Below are positions 8,536-16,907 of a stretch of 64,000 nt of DNA, piece after piece. The DNA comes from Streptomyces sp. NBC_00525. GTDB taxonomy: Bacteria > Actinomycetota > Actinomycetes > Streptomycetales > Streptomycetaceae. The position numbers were made by a program, and so were the translations under genes. Under the pieces are notes generated by a model, which saw only the letters and a list, made by a program, of their open reading frames with translations, did not search any database and was not told the origin of the DNA. The stretch is from assembly GCF_036346595.1 (NCBI RefSeq), contig NZ_CP107834.1:3100001-3164000 (forward strand). Direction: 5' to 3'. Numbering within the stretch: position 1 is the first letter of the stretch; every line of letters starts with the position of its first letter.

Positions 8536-8850
8536 TCAGCTGGGCCGGGATGCGATCTGGCGACGGGCAGACCCCCAGACTTCCTCGAACTCCTCGGAGG
8601 TGAGTTGTTCGGGGTCGTGGCCTTCCCATTCCGAGACGGGCAGCTCGGCGGTGATCCCGAATCTGCTGTCGTAATCACCGAGGCGGCCTGCGTCGCGGGC
8701 CCGCTGCCACTCGGCGAGGGAAGCAGCTGCGATCGGGATCAGCTCAGGCCCTTCGAGTTCGACCTGCCGGATCACCCAGCCTTCGGCGTCGACCTCGAAG
8801 TAGAACCAGGTGTCTTCCTCGTCCCAGTAGCAGCGCATCCATGTCGTCAC
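8536..8850 (-). CDS. Hypothetical protein, transposon cargo
   Basis: A 104-residue acidic, tryptophan-rich protein starting MTTWMRCYWDEEDTWFYFEV from GTG 8850. The short beta-strand-like N-terminus followed by a helical, acidic C-terminus (EWEGHDPEQLTSEEFEEVW) recalls the many small Streptomyces proteins found near toxin-immunity loci. No family can be named. It may be co-transcribed with the 131-residue gene downstream (gap 39 bases). Confidence 0.6.
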   Translation of the reverse strand: MTTWMRCYWDEEDTWFYFEVDAEGWVIRQVELEGPELIPIAAASLAEWQRARDAGRLGDYDSRFGITAELPVSEWEGHDPEQLTSEEFEEVWGSARRQIASRPS

Positions 8851-8899
8851 GAGCCCATGATGGCGGCGGTCTGTGCGCCAGCCGCTGCGGTGTCCAATT

Positions 8900-8951
8900 T
8901 GGCTTTGTCCATGAGCACGGACAGCGAATGTTCACCACTTCGGGAGGCACC
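8900..8951 (-). repeat. Inverted repeat copy 1 flanking the SMI1 gene
   Basis: On the minus strand this matches 9638-9689 on the plus strand over about 52 bases with about seven mismatches, including an identical 16-base start GGTGCCTCCCGAAGTG. The repeats bracket the SMI1/KNR4 gene in opposite orientation. Just outside copy 1 (8951-8965) is a T-arm-like GTTCGAATCCCGGG (minus strand), suggesting a decayed tRNA 3' end. Confidence 0.7.
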
Positions 8952-8997
8952 CGGGATTCGAACAGCCCGTGACCTGCGGCCGGTCAGCACAGCACGT

Positions 8998-9540
8998 TCA
9001 GTCCCACCAGTCGTTGCCGGTGTGCCAGCGCTGCACCCACTCCTCGAAGCCCCATGCCTGGTCGCCGGGTGCCGGGACGGCGCCGACATCGGCGATCATC
9101 CACACCTCGCCGCGGCGGGGGCCGGTGGTCAGCAGGAGCCAGAACGACTGCCCGTCCTCGGACCCGAGAACGATGGACCCCTTGTTGAATGCGGCGTCGA
9201 TCCGGGGGTCCTCGGGGTCGACACTCTCGTCGTCCTCCCAAGGCCAAGCCGCCTCCAGGGGGAACGGTTCGCCGGGCTGTCGCGGGCCAAGGTCAGGCCA
9301 CGTTTCGGGCAGCCAGCCGAGCGGCTGGAGACCGCCGTCGCCGGCGGGGCCGAGGCTGGACCCGTTGCTGATCTCCGCGATGAACGTCCTGTACGGCTCT
9401 GGGAGGACCACCTGGTTCTTCTGCTCCCAGTCCGCGACGGCTTCATGTCCGAGCGCCGGCTCTCGCCATTCCGGCGGAAATGCGGAGCGCAGGAAGTCGA
9501 GAGTGGCTTCGGCGGGATGCTGATCACGTGTGTCTGTCAC
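8998..9540 (-). CDS. SMI1/KNR4 (SUKH) family protein, transposon cargo
   Basis: A 180-residue protein. The N-terminal part (LGHEAVADWEQKNQVVLPEPYRTFI, then a GNGS-like EISNGSSLGPAGDGGLQPLG) is the hallmark of the SUKH/SMI1-KNR4 fold. Family members often act as immunity proteins against contact-dependent toxins or nuclease toxins. No toxin gene is adjacent, so this is an orphan immunity-like gene. The start is taken at GTG 9540 because no in-frame ATG fits. The inverted repeats at 8900-8951 and 9638-9689 flank it. Confidence 0.78.
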   Translation of the reverse strand: MTDTRDQHPAEATLDFLRSAFPPEWREPALGHEAVADWEQKNQVVLPEPYRTFIAEISNGSSLGPAGDGGLQPLGWLPETWPDLGPRQPGEPFPLEAAWPWEDDESVDPEDPRIDAAFNKGSIVLGSEDGQSFWLLLTTGPRRGEVWMIADVGAVPAPGDQAWGFEEWVQRWHTGNDWWD

Positions 9541-9637
9541 GGCAGCATGCTGGCAGAAGGGACCGACACGCCATCGCGGCTGCCTCCCTCCGGGGCTGTG
9601 CTGCCCAGGCCATGAACATCGAACAGAGCTGGAAGCA

Positions 9638-9689
9638 GGTGCCTCCCGAAGTGATGAACATCTGCTGCTCGTTCTCATCGACAAAGCCA
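9638..9689 (+). repeat. Inverted repeat copy 2 flanking the SMI1 gene
   Basis: Plus-strand partner of the repeat at 8900-8951 (about 86% identical by eye). Both copies lie in intergenic cargo DNA. They may mark the edges of a gene cassette acquired as a unit. Confidence 0.7.
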
Positions 9690-9734
9690 CCAATTCCTGT
9701 GGATCGTCATCTGGACTACTGGGATGCTCCTGCT

Positions 9735-10112
9735 GTGACCACCACGACGAGCGAACTACAGACCGGAGCCGGATGGGACGGCCCCTATTACCGTGTCCTC
9801 GCCGAAGGGTTCGAAGCCCTGTTCCTCCCAAGCCCTGACGAGGTGCTCGATGAGGTCTGCAATGTGGATGTCGAGGTTCACCTTCCCGATGGCTCTCGCT
9901 GGAGTGCGACGATCTTCACCCTCGCCGAGGTGGACCGGCTGATGAGGAGATGGGAGGGGACCGGAGAAGCCGCAGGGGGCCGGTGCTTCTGGTGCTCGGA
10001 CGGGCTGATCGTTCGGGTCTCTGGCATCCAAGGCATGGTGGGCGTGATCGCCGAGCTGCTTGCGTCGGACGAGTTCGACGGAGCCTTTCATCGCATTTCT
10101 GACCCGGAGTGA
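9735..10112 (+). CDS. Hypothetical protein, transposon cargo
   Basis: A 125-residue protein of unknown function, the only rightward gene in the element. It starts at GTG 9735 (TTTTSELQTGAGWDGPYYRV) and contains VDVEVHLPDGSRWSATIFTL and a central FWCSDGLIVR segment, suggesting a small alpha/beta protein. An in-frame ATG at 9612 would add 41 residues, but those overlap the inverted repeat, so the later start is preferred. It converges on tniQ with a gap of 10 bases. Confidence 0.6.
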   Translation: MTTTTSELQTGAGWDGPYYRVLAEGFEALFLPSPDEVLDEVCNVDVEVHLPDGSRWSATIFTLAEVDRLMRRWEGTGEAAGGRCFWCSDGLIVRVSGIQGMVGVIAELLASDEFDGAFHRISDPE

Positions 10113-10122
10113 ACTCCGGATT

Positions 10123-12774
10123 TCACGATGCCGCACCGTCTTGAGACGTGCGAATAGCCCTGAGCACCCTCCTCCCCAAGGGAGTCAGCGTCATGGGCCG
10201 GCCGCGTTCGGCTCTGACCAGCAGCGGTCCGCCGAGCTCTCGTTCGATCCGGTTGATCTGCGCGACGAGGGTGAACGTGTTGAGACCGAGGCCACTCGCC
10301 GCCGCGCCCAGGCTGGGAAAGGCGGATGCAGCCGCGAACCGCCTCAAGCGTTCACTGGCGCCCTGACCGCCTAATGCTGGCCGGAGGACGCGCGGCGCTC
10401 GATGGGCCTGGTCGGCAGCGCGAAGTGCCTGGCTGTGGCTGGCTCCTCCGCGTGATCGCAGCGGGACGTTGTGGGTGTGGGCCCAGCGGGCCATGTTCGC
10501 GGTGCTCATTCCGGCTTCTCGGGCGAGGTCCGGCAGGGTCCGGCGGCGGTGGACGTACTGCTCGATGAGCCAGTCCCGTTCGACGGTGCCGCGGCGCTTG
10601 TAGTCCTTGGGGCCCTCGCGGAGCGGGATGCCGTACTCGTTGGCGAGGTCGGTCAGCACTCTGCGGGAGAAGCCGGTGAGGGTGGCGATCTGCTGGAGGG
10701 ACCGGTGTTCGTCGAGGTAGAGCCGGGTGAAGCGCTCTGCCGAAATGGCTTGCCGGGCCTGTTGCCGGATGCGGCCGGTGGCCCTGGCGGTGCTCTTCGT
10801 CAGCGGGGGTGCAGGGGCTGGATGCTCGTCGAGGACGTGTCGGATGGCCTCGACGGTGCCCAGAACCTGGGCGGCGTGCTGAACAGGGTGCTGGCGTTCG
10901 CGGACAAGCTGGTGCAGGCGGGGTAGGTCGACGTGTGCCGGGTCGGGGCCAGGAAGGGAGAGCCCTGCCAGCAGGGTAGCGGGCGGCTGCCAGGTCACGG
11001 GCTCGTCGTGGATGTGGTGTGAGGCCAGGAAGGTGAGAGCTTCCTGCCGGAGGGCGTGCACGAGTTCGGGGGTCTGAAGCGCGGTGAACCGCAGGGACGT
11101 CGCCCGGAACTCTGCGCTGTCGGGCCCGCCCAGGTCGTCGGGGGCAGACTCGGCCGGCAGGCCGCTGAGACGTTGGAAGAGCTGGCTGCGTGCGATGCGT
11201 TCGCGCCGTCCGGTTCCCGGTGGTGTTCCGGTGTGGCGGCAGATCTCCAGCCAGCGGTCATGTGGAAGCAGGCCAGTGTAGTCGAGGAGTCGGCGCCGGC
11301 CGTAGTCGATGGGGGTGCTGTTGGCATCGAGGTAGTCCGCGAGCCGGTCCAGGGCAGTGGCGATGTCCGGCCATTGCGGAAGGTCGTCGAGTTCCTGGAG
11401 GAGGCGTGAGACCTCAGTGCCGTCGATGGCGTCGCCGATCAGCCCGGCTGCTTGGTCCAGGGATGTACGGCTGTCGGGAATCAGCAGCAGGGCGGCGAGA
11501 ACGGGGGCCAGAGCCCGCGCATGGATTCCCTCAGGTGGTGCGAGGCGGATCGTCCAGGGCGGCCAGAACATCGTGGGGATCTTCCTGGCTCGCTGCTCGA
11601 TGTCCCGAGTGGTCCGGGTCGGCCGGCGGGGGGTCTCGGTCGTGATGCGGTAGCGGACGTATTCGCTGGGGCGGAGGGAAGGGGCGAGGGCCGCCAGGTG
11701 CACGGACTGCAGCACCGGGCTGATGCCCCTGCCCCAGTTGTCGATGCTGGTCGCCGAGATCTGCGTGAGTTCCTCGCGTACTGCTTCCAGCAGGCCCCGC
11801 AGGGACTCGCCGGCTGGGTGGATTCCTGGTTGCTCCAGGATGCTCAGGGCCATGGTGACCGCGACGGCCGTGTCTGCGGCTCGGGGCGGTGCCATGAACC
11901 CCGGACGTTCCATCATCTGTCCGGTGTGCGGGGAGACCGCATCGGTGCTGAGGTGCGCTTCTGCGATGTCAGCGGGGATCTGTTCTCGTAGGACAGCTGC
12001 GGGCAGGTCGCTCAGGACGCGGATGCCCAAAGCCCGGATGTCGGCCAGCACTGCCGATGTCGGCTGCGGAGAGGTCCGGTAGGGGCCGAAAGCTGCCGTT
12101 GCTCCGTCGATGATCTCCATCACTCGGTCCTGCGCCATGAGAACCGGATGGCCAGGAGGCAGGAGAAGCGTCGAAGCGCAGGTCAGATCAGTGCCGCAGC
12201 CAGCCGAAATCGAACCGGTGGGGCGGGTCGGTGGATTGCCGCAGAGTTCAGGCCGGGGGACGGACCGGCCGGAACGGGGCCGCTGCCGCGGCACCCTCCC
12301 GCAGTGCGGGCAGCAGTCCGCCAGCAGCCTGCGGTGCCGGGTGCAGGCGAAGGAGAAACCGAGCCTCCAGGACAATTGCCATCGCCCACCAGTGGCATGA
12401 AGGCACTCCGGGCAGAACCGGGATCCCCCTCCGCGGCCCCAAAGGACGTGCCGTGACACCGCCCGGCCCCCGGCACTCAGGTGGAGGGCCCGTCCGTCGT
12501 AGTGCGCCAGGGTCAGGGCAGCGACTTTCTCCGGGGACGTCCCGGTGGCGTGCGCGACGGCATTGGTCTGCTGCTCGTCGAGGACGATCGTCCAGTCTGC
12601 CGGGATGCCCCTGAACTGGTTTCCGGCCCGGTGTCGGACCGGGAAGCCGAAGTGCAGCAGGACATCACCGAGCGCGGTGTCCATCCGCCTGGCCATCGCC
12701 TCCAGCCATGAGTCCAGAGCCTCGCCGGGCAGTGGAGGCAGCCGGATCGGCAGGGTGCGGGCCGGCGTTCTCAT
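10123..12774 (-). CDS. tniQ: TniQ/TnsD-family target selector with C-terminal HTH array
   Basis: An 883-residue protein, far longer than typical TniQ or TnsD. The N-terminus carries the TniQ domain: PLPGEALDSWLEAMARR (14-30), then a zinc-ribbon with CPEC at 121-124, CTRH at 144-147 and CCPHC at 154-158. Two short HTH-like units lie near residues 700-800 (SLQQIATLTGFSRRVLTDLA and TLPDLAREAGMSTANMARWA). The last 65 residues are a LysR-type HTH (FPSLGAAASGLGLNTFTLVA then INRIERELGGPLLV). TniQ/TnsD proteins choose the insertion site. The start overlaps the tnsC stop by 4 bases. Confidence 0.85.
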   Translation of the reverse strand: MRTPARTLPIRLPPLPGEALDSWLEAMARRMDTALGDVLLHFGFPVRHRAGNQFRGIPADWTIVLDEQQTNAVAHATGTSPEKVAALTLAHYDGRALHLSAGGRAVSRHVLWGRGGGSRFCPECLHATGGRWQLSWRLGFSFACTRHRRLLADCCPHCGRVPRQRPRSGRSVPRPELCGNPPTRPTGSISAGCGTDLTCASTLLLPPGHPVLMAQDRVMEIIDGATAAFGPYRTSPQPTSAVLADIRALGIRVLSDLPAAVLREQIPADIAEAHLSTDAVSPHTGQMMERPGFMAPPRAADTAVAVTMALSILEQPGIHPAGESLRGLLEAVREELTQISATSIDNWGRGISPVLQSVHLAALAPSLRPSEYVRYRITTETPRRPTRTTRDIEQRARKIPTMFWPPWTIRLAPPEGIHARALAPVLAALLLIPDSRTSLDQAAGLIGDAIDGTEVSRLLQELDDLPQWPDIATALDRLADYLDANSTPIDYGRRRLLDYTGLLPHDRWLEICRHTGTPPGTGRRERIARSQLFQRLSGLPAESAPDDLGGPDSAEFRATSLRFTALQTPELVHALRQEALTFLASHHIHDEPVTWQPPATLLAGLSLPGPDPAHVDLPRLHQLVRERQHPVQHAAQVLGTVEAIRHVLDEHPAPAPPLTKSTARATGRIRQQARQAISAERFTRLYLDEHRSLQQIATLTGFSRRVLTDLANEYGIPLREGPKDYKRRGTVERDWLIEQYVHRRRTLPDLAREAGMSTANMARWAHTHNVPLRSRGGASHSQALRAADQAHRAPRVLRPALGGQGASERLRRFAAASAFPSLGAAASGLGLNTFTLVAQINRIERELGGPLLVRAERGRPMTLTPLGRRVLRAIRTSQDGAAS

Positions 12775-13889
12775 GCGGGTCGCCGGCTCCGGGGCCGCGG
12801 GCGGCTGGTCAGCCGTTTCTTCTCCAGCGCGGCCTGCAGTTCGAGGCGGGCGGCCTCGGATGCTTCGTCGTTCTTCACCCGGTCCATGAGCTCCTGGTCA
12901 AGACGTTCTGCGCCGGTGCGGACCGCCCGCTGGCAGCTGCGGTAGATCAGCGTCATCAGCGAGCCGATGTGTCCGGTGCTGCGGGCGAAGAGGTAGTCCG
13001 ACAGGTCGTCCGCGAGCATGCCGGGATGCTTGTCGGTGAGCACGACGCGCTGTTCGAGGGCCAGCAGCATCTGCCGCCACTCCCGGCGCCCGGCCTCCGT
13101 ATCGATGGTGAACGGCCGCAGCCCGAGGCGGGTGGTGCGGCGGCCGGTCTGGGCCAGAGCAGTGTCACGCCCGTTCGTGCCCTCGCCGAACAGGCCCTTC
13201 TTCGCGAGCTCGACCCCCACCATCAGCAACGTCACCGGAAACTCGTTGGCGATCCACTTCAGGTGGTTGCTCACCTCGATGCCGCTCTTCTGTCCCCACT
13301 TCAAAAAGTGCAGATCGTCCAGAACCACCAGGCGGACATCACAGGACAGCACGCAGTCCAGCACCCGCCGCCCGAACTGGGCGGTGATCCCCCGCATCTG
13401 ACCGGGGTGGCCGAAGAACTCCAGCATGGCCCGGTTGAGATCCTTCATTCCGGTGTTCCCAGTCAGCCCGACCCGGCAGACCGGGATCCGCTCGTGCCCT
13501 TGGCTCGTGAACGCTCCAGACTCCTCGATCTCCCGCTGGTGGAAGTCGCGTGCAAAGGCCAGCACCGAGGTCGTCTTGCCCAGCCCCGGGAACGCGTCGA
13601 CGGCCACCGCCCCCTTGGCCTTGTCGCCGTCCTGCTCGTTGCTGTCGACGATGTCCCATAGGTCTTCATGGAGCTCCGTCAGCTGCGGCGTCTTCACTGG
13701 GCCGATGTTCGCGTGCCACTGCCGGCGCTGACGGTCGTAGTCCGCCCGGGCCTGCGTGGGCAGGAACTTCAGCTGCTTGCGGGTCAGCAGATCGGGCCGG
13801 CTGCGGCGAGGGCTCTCGGCGAACGCCTTGAAGTCCTCCTTCCGCGACAAGGCAAGACTGCCCGGCTGCGGAACGCTGCCGTCGTTCAC
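12771..13889 (-). CDS. tnsC: TnsC/TniB-family AAA+ ATPase
   Basis: A 372-residue AAA+ regulator that links target selector and transposase. Walker A is AFPGLGKTT (99-107) and Walker B is LVVLDDLHFL (188-197). Downstream R-rich sensor elements (QTGRRTTRLGLRPF) and a helical lid fit the TniB/TnsC fold. By family analogy it polymerises on DNA with ATP and activates TnsAB at sites marked by TniQ. Start and stop overlap the flanking genes by four bases each (ATGA), indicating translational coupling. Confidence 0.87.
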   Translation of the reverse strand: MNDGSVPQPGSLALSRKEDFKAFAESPRRSRPDLLTRKQLKFLPTQARADYDRQRRQWHANIGPVKTPQLTELHEDLWDIVDSNEQDGDKAKGAVAVDAFPGLGKTTSVLAFARDFHQREIEESGAFTSQGHERIPVCRVGLTGNTGMKDLNRAMLEFFGHPGQMRGITAQFGRRVLDCVLSCDVRLVVLDDLHFLKWGQKSGIEVSNHLKWIANEFPVTLLMVGVELAKKGLFGEGTNGRDTALAQTGRRTTRLGLRPFTIDTEAGRREWRQMLLALEQRVVLTDKHPGMLADDLSDYLFARSTGHIGSLMTLIYRSCQRAVRTGAERLDQELMDRVKNDEASEAARLELQAALEKKRLTSRPRPRSRRPA

Positions 13890-16012
13890 ACGTCCTCCAG
13901 GGCATCGGCGTAGAAGTCGTCCTCCCCGGCGAGGTCCTCCAGATCAGCCTCGTCGTCATCCCCGGTCTCCGTCACCACGTTGGGCTCCCGCAGTTCCGCG
14001 GTCTGCTCGTCCTGGCCGAGGGCCTTGCGTACGGACGGAAGCGAGACGACCGTCTCCGCCTCACTCTCCGGAAGCTCGATGGCGGCCTGCTCGCGCGAAA
14101 GCCGCAGGGCCATGCGCCGCTCGGCAATCGTGGTGCCCAGCCCGAGATTCCACCGCTCCAACAAATCAGCGACGGCAAGCCGGTCGTCGGGAAAGCGATA
14201 CTTCGAGGCCGCCAGCTGCCGGGCGAACGTCAACGCATCCTCGCTCAGCGGCATCTCAGCCGACGGCGCGTGCTCCCAGACCAGCGTGCGCCAGGCCCGA
14301 GTAGCCGGATCGCGGAAGTAGATCCGGGTGATGTCGTCGGGGTCCACCTGGAAGGGCCAGCCGTTCTTGACCGGACTGTCGTAGGGGCTACGGACTCCCG
14401 GCTCGGGCAGGCCGGGGCCGCTGTAACGGCGGCGGCCGATCTCGACCCCGTAGTGCTGGACCGTGCGCCACTTCGTCTGCAGGAACTCGTAAGCCAGGTC
14501 CCGGTCGCGGGGCGCTTCGATGTAACCCGCCCGCGCCATGCCGTGCTCGAACATCTTCGCCGGGGACATCCGCAGACCCGGCAGACCCGGATCGACCAGA
14601 CTGGAATGCGGCCGGCAGTGATAGACCGCCGCGGTCCACTCCCGGATGATCGCCTCAAGCTCGTCGAGGAAGAAGAAGGCGTCGTCCTCCGGGCTCTCGC
14701 CTCGCGAGTGGATGTCGGGGCCCTTGTAGCCGGGCAGCACCTGCAGCAGTCCCTCCCGCAGGGTCCGGAAGTAGCGCTCGACCGGCCCCTTGTCGCGGCC
14801 CGTCCGCAGCCGGGCCGGCTGGATGGAGATGCCCATCCGTCGGCAGACGCTGGTCAGATGCTCCGAGACGTAGACCTTGCCGTGGTCGACAACCAGCGTC
14901 TCCGGGACCAGAGGCGGCGAGGCCAGGCCCGGTCCGGTGGCGCCTTCGACGTCGACCAGGACGGTGCGGGGGATGCCGTGCTCGGGCCAGACCGCGTGCC
15001 GCGGCCAGTCCCGCCCCGCAGGCCGCGGCCGAAACGACTGGAACAGCACTGCGCTGACATCCACCGCCTTCGTCGAGACCGGCGTGAGCCGGATCCCCGT
15101 GATGCAGCGGGTGTACCAGTCCATCCCGACACTCAGCTCGGCCTGCACCCACTTCAGGGTCAGCGGGTCGAACGCGAAGACGTCCAGGCGGGTGGAGTCC
15201 ATCAGCAGGTACTCGCCCGGCCGCGTCGGCCGTAGCTTCCCGTACGGACCCTTCGGACGATCCGCGATATCCCTGTTGCGCTTCGTACTCAGTCGGAACA
15301 GCGGATGGCGTCGCTCCAGCTCCTCCAACAGCCGAAACGCCGTCGCCCGACTCGGCTGCGGCACCACTCCCTCACCGAACCGCGCAATCACCCGAGCCCG
15401 GGTCCGCTCGATCACCATCGTTCGCGACGGCCGCGACTGGTCGGCGTGCTCAACCATCACCTCCACCGCAGTCTCCACCCATCGATCATCAACTCCCGAT
15501 TGTGTTCTCTCTGTTGTCTTCTTCGGCGCCAGCCCGGCCTCTCCGCCACGACGAAAATCAGAGACCCATTGCTTCACGGCACGAGGTGATACCCCCAGCT
15601 CAGCCGCCTTTGCCGTGTATCGCGCCTCCCACGGTTGCTCCGGGCGATAGTCCGGTCGGGGCTCACCATCGCGTGCCAGTTCCGGAGCTCCAGATCGGTA
15701 TCCCGTCAGAACCTCCCGGACGTGCTCGGCGCGTTCAAGGACTTTCGCCCGTGCAGAGATGTCGAGCTGACCAAGAACGACCGAAGCGATCTCCCATTCG
15801 TCGTCGGCTGACGGTCCCGGGCCGTCTGGACTGACAGCGGCACGGTCCGAGAACAGAAGTTCCTTGAGTGACAGCCGCAGCAATCGCCCCCGGCCATCCT
15901 TCAGGACCACTTCGTTGCCTGCCGTGGTCGCGGCCATCTCCACCACCTCGACGGATTCCCCGTCGTAGCGGAAGCGCGTACCGACCCCGACCCGAGCTCC
16001 TGCTCTACTCAT
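13886..16012 (-). CDS. tnsB: TnsB-type DDE transposase (rve/Mu-C domains)
   Basis: A 708-residue transposase of the retroviral-integrase superfamily. N-terminal HTH units (about 90-230; ELGVSPRAVKQWVSDFRRGG) should bind the end repeats. The catalytic core has D272 (LLMDSTRLDVF), D376 (LVVDHGKVY) and E412 (KGPVERYF), the DDE triad with plausible spacing. A Mu-type C-terminal beta-barrel (YGVEIGRRRYSGPG) and an acidic tail follow. It cuts and joins 3' transposon ends. It overlaps tnsA and tnsC by four bases. No frameshift is visible, so it looks intact. Confidence 0.9.
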   Translation of the reverse strand: MSRAGARVGVGTRFRYDGESVEVVEMAATTAGNEVVLKDGRGRLLRLSLKELLFSDRAAVSPDGPGPSADDEWEIASVVLGQLDISARAKVLERAEHVREVLTGYRSGAPELARDGEPRPDYRPEQPWEARYTAKAAELGVSPRAVKQWVSDFRRGGEAGLAPKKTTERTQSGVDDRWVETAVEVMVEHADQSRPSRTMVIERTRARVIARFGEGVVPQPSRATAFRLLEELERRHPLFRLSTKRNRDIADRPKGPYGKLRPTRPGEYLLMDSTRLDVFAFDPLTLKWVQAELSVGMDWYTRCITGIRLTPVSTKAVDVSAVLFQSFRPRPAGRDWPRHAVWPEHGIPRTVLVDVEGATGPGLASPPLVPETLVVDHGKVYVSEHLTSVCRRMGISIQPARLRTGRDKGPVERYFRTLREGLLQVLPGYKGPDIHSRGESPEDDAFFFLDELEAIIREWTAAVYHCRPHSSLVDPGLPGLRMSPAKMFEHGMARAGYIEAPRDRDLAYEFLQTKWRTVQHYGVEIGRRRYSGPGLPEPGVRSPYDSPVKNGWPFQVDPDDITRIYFRDPATRAWRTLVWEHAPSAEMPLSEDALTFARQLAASKYRFPDDRLAVADLLERWNLGLGTTIAERRMALRLSREQAAIELPESEAETVVSLPSVRKALGQDEQTAELREPNVVTETGDDDEADLEDLAGEDDFYADALEDV

Positions 16013-16725
16013 GCCACCCGCCTCAGAACGTGTGAAGGGCCGAGCGGCCGATTGAGGTCGGTAACGAGAGACTGCGTCCAGAGCAAATGATGGATGGCGG
16101 AGCGGGCTTGGGGCCCCGGACGATCAGGCAGACAACGCGCGGCCTGCTTCAGAGAGATGCCATCGAGCTCGACTCCCCGAAGCTCTTCCAGGATCTCGGG
16201 ACTGAACAGCCAGTCCCGTCGGTAGCCCGCCAGGAACCGGATGTTCTCCAGCTCCACGGCCGGAGGCTCGCTCCAGACCTCATACCTCCATCCCCGCGAC
16301 TCCACCACCTGCCGGGTCCAATCGAAGGTGAGCGCCACCTCTGGTTTGGACAGCCGATGCAGCGGCTTGACGTCGACGACCACTGGTACCTGCTCGGTGA
16401 GGAGGAGATAGTCCGGTATATGCCGACGGACCTTCCCCTCCAGCACGGTCTTCAGGAAGAAGGGCTGGGCCACGATGCCGCGTACGGCCGGATCGAAATC
16501 GGCGAAGAGCAACCGCGACAGCTCCAGTCGCGACTCGTAGATCACGTGATCGCGCATCGTCGCCGACCAGTAAGTGCCTGAGTAGTGCTTCTGGCCCTTG
16601 TGCCAGCGGAACGTCCGCCACGGACAAGCCGACTGCAGGAGGTCGGCAGGCACCGTGTGCCACTCTCGGTCCTCTACGAGAGCACCACGTTGATGACGGA
16701 TACTCACCGTCGCAGCGACGTCCAC
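16009..16725 (-). CDS. tnsA: TnsA-like endonuclease subunit
   Basis: A 238-residue protein with the PD-(D/E)xK nuclease pattern of TnsA: YESRLE (63-68), RHIPDYLL (101-108) and VVVDVKP (115-121), giving candidate catalytic E64/E68, D105, D118 and K120. A C-terminal helical domain follows. In Tn7, TnsA cuts the 5' transposon ends so that the element moves by cut-and-paste. Its presence therefore predicts cut-and-paste and not cointegrate transposition. The start is GTG 16725. It is the operon's first gene, about 190 bases from the right end. Confidence 0.88.
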   Translation of the reverse strand: MDVAATVSIRHQRGALVEDREWHTVPADLLQSACPWRTFRWHKGQKHYSGTYWSATMRDHVIYESRLELSRLLFADFDPAVRGIVAQPFFLKTVLEGKVRRHIPDYLLLTEQVPVVVDVKPLHRLSKPEVALTFDWTRQVVESRGWRYEVWSEPPAVELENIRFLAGYRRDWLFSPEILEELRGVELDGISLKQAARCLPDRPGPQARSAIHHLLWTQSLVTDLNRPLGPSHVLRRVA

Positions 16726-16837
16726 CGCACCCCCAGCCCACGAGTGACTGCCCGTGTAGCCAAGGTGTAAGCGTTCGCTCCCCGCATGGAGAGGTCGCCC
16801 CTTGCGTCACCCGGAGAGTGAGCGCTCCGAGCTGCGA

Positions 16838-16907
16838 GTCTCATGGTGGCTGCATAAATGCCATTCATATGCAGCTGATGCTGAGATTATGAAGCTGGAT
16901 TTGAGAC
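16838..16907. repeat. Transposon right end: clustered TnsB-type repeats
   Basis: Terminal repeat 16889-16907 reads, inward on the minus strand, GTCTCAAATCCAGCTTCAT. A second unit is at 16869-16886 in the same orientation (TCTCAGCATCAGCTGCAT). A third, inverted unit is at 16838-16855 (GTCTCATGGTGGCTGCAT, plus strand). The last two form an inverted repeat around 16856-16868. The outer TCTCA half matches the left end, but the inner half is GCTKCAT in place of CGGTGTCAT. Close packing resembles the Tn7 right end. Confidence 0.7.

Noticed and set aside
8935..9000. Possible tRNA gene
   Set aside because: Only a T-arm-like piece is recognisable on the minus strand, and the T-stem does not pair properly; no complete cloverleaf can be drawn.
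16545..16560. GATCACGTGATC palindrome as a parS site
   Set aside because: Differs at several positions from GTTTCACGTGAAAC and lies inside tnsA coding sequence.
10123..16725. CRISPR-associated transposon (CAST)
   Set aside because: No CRISPR repeats or cas genes anywhere in the element.
16280..16810. Alternative open frame over tnsA
   Set aside because: Lacks the PD-ExK motifs seen in the frame of 16009-16725.
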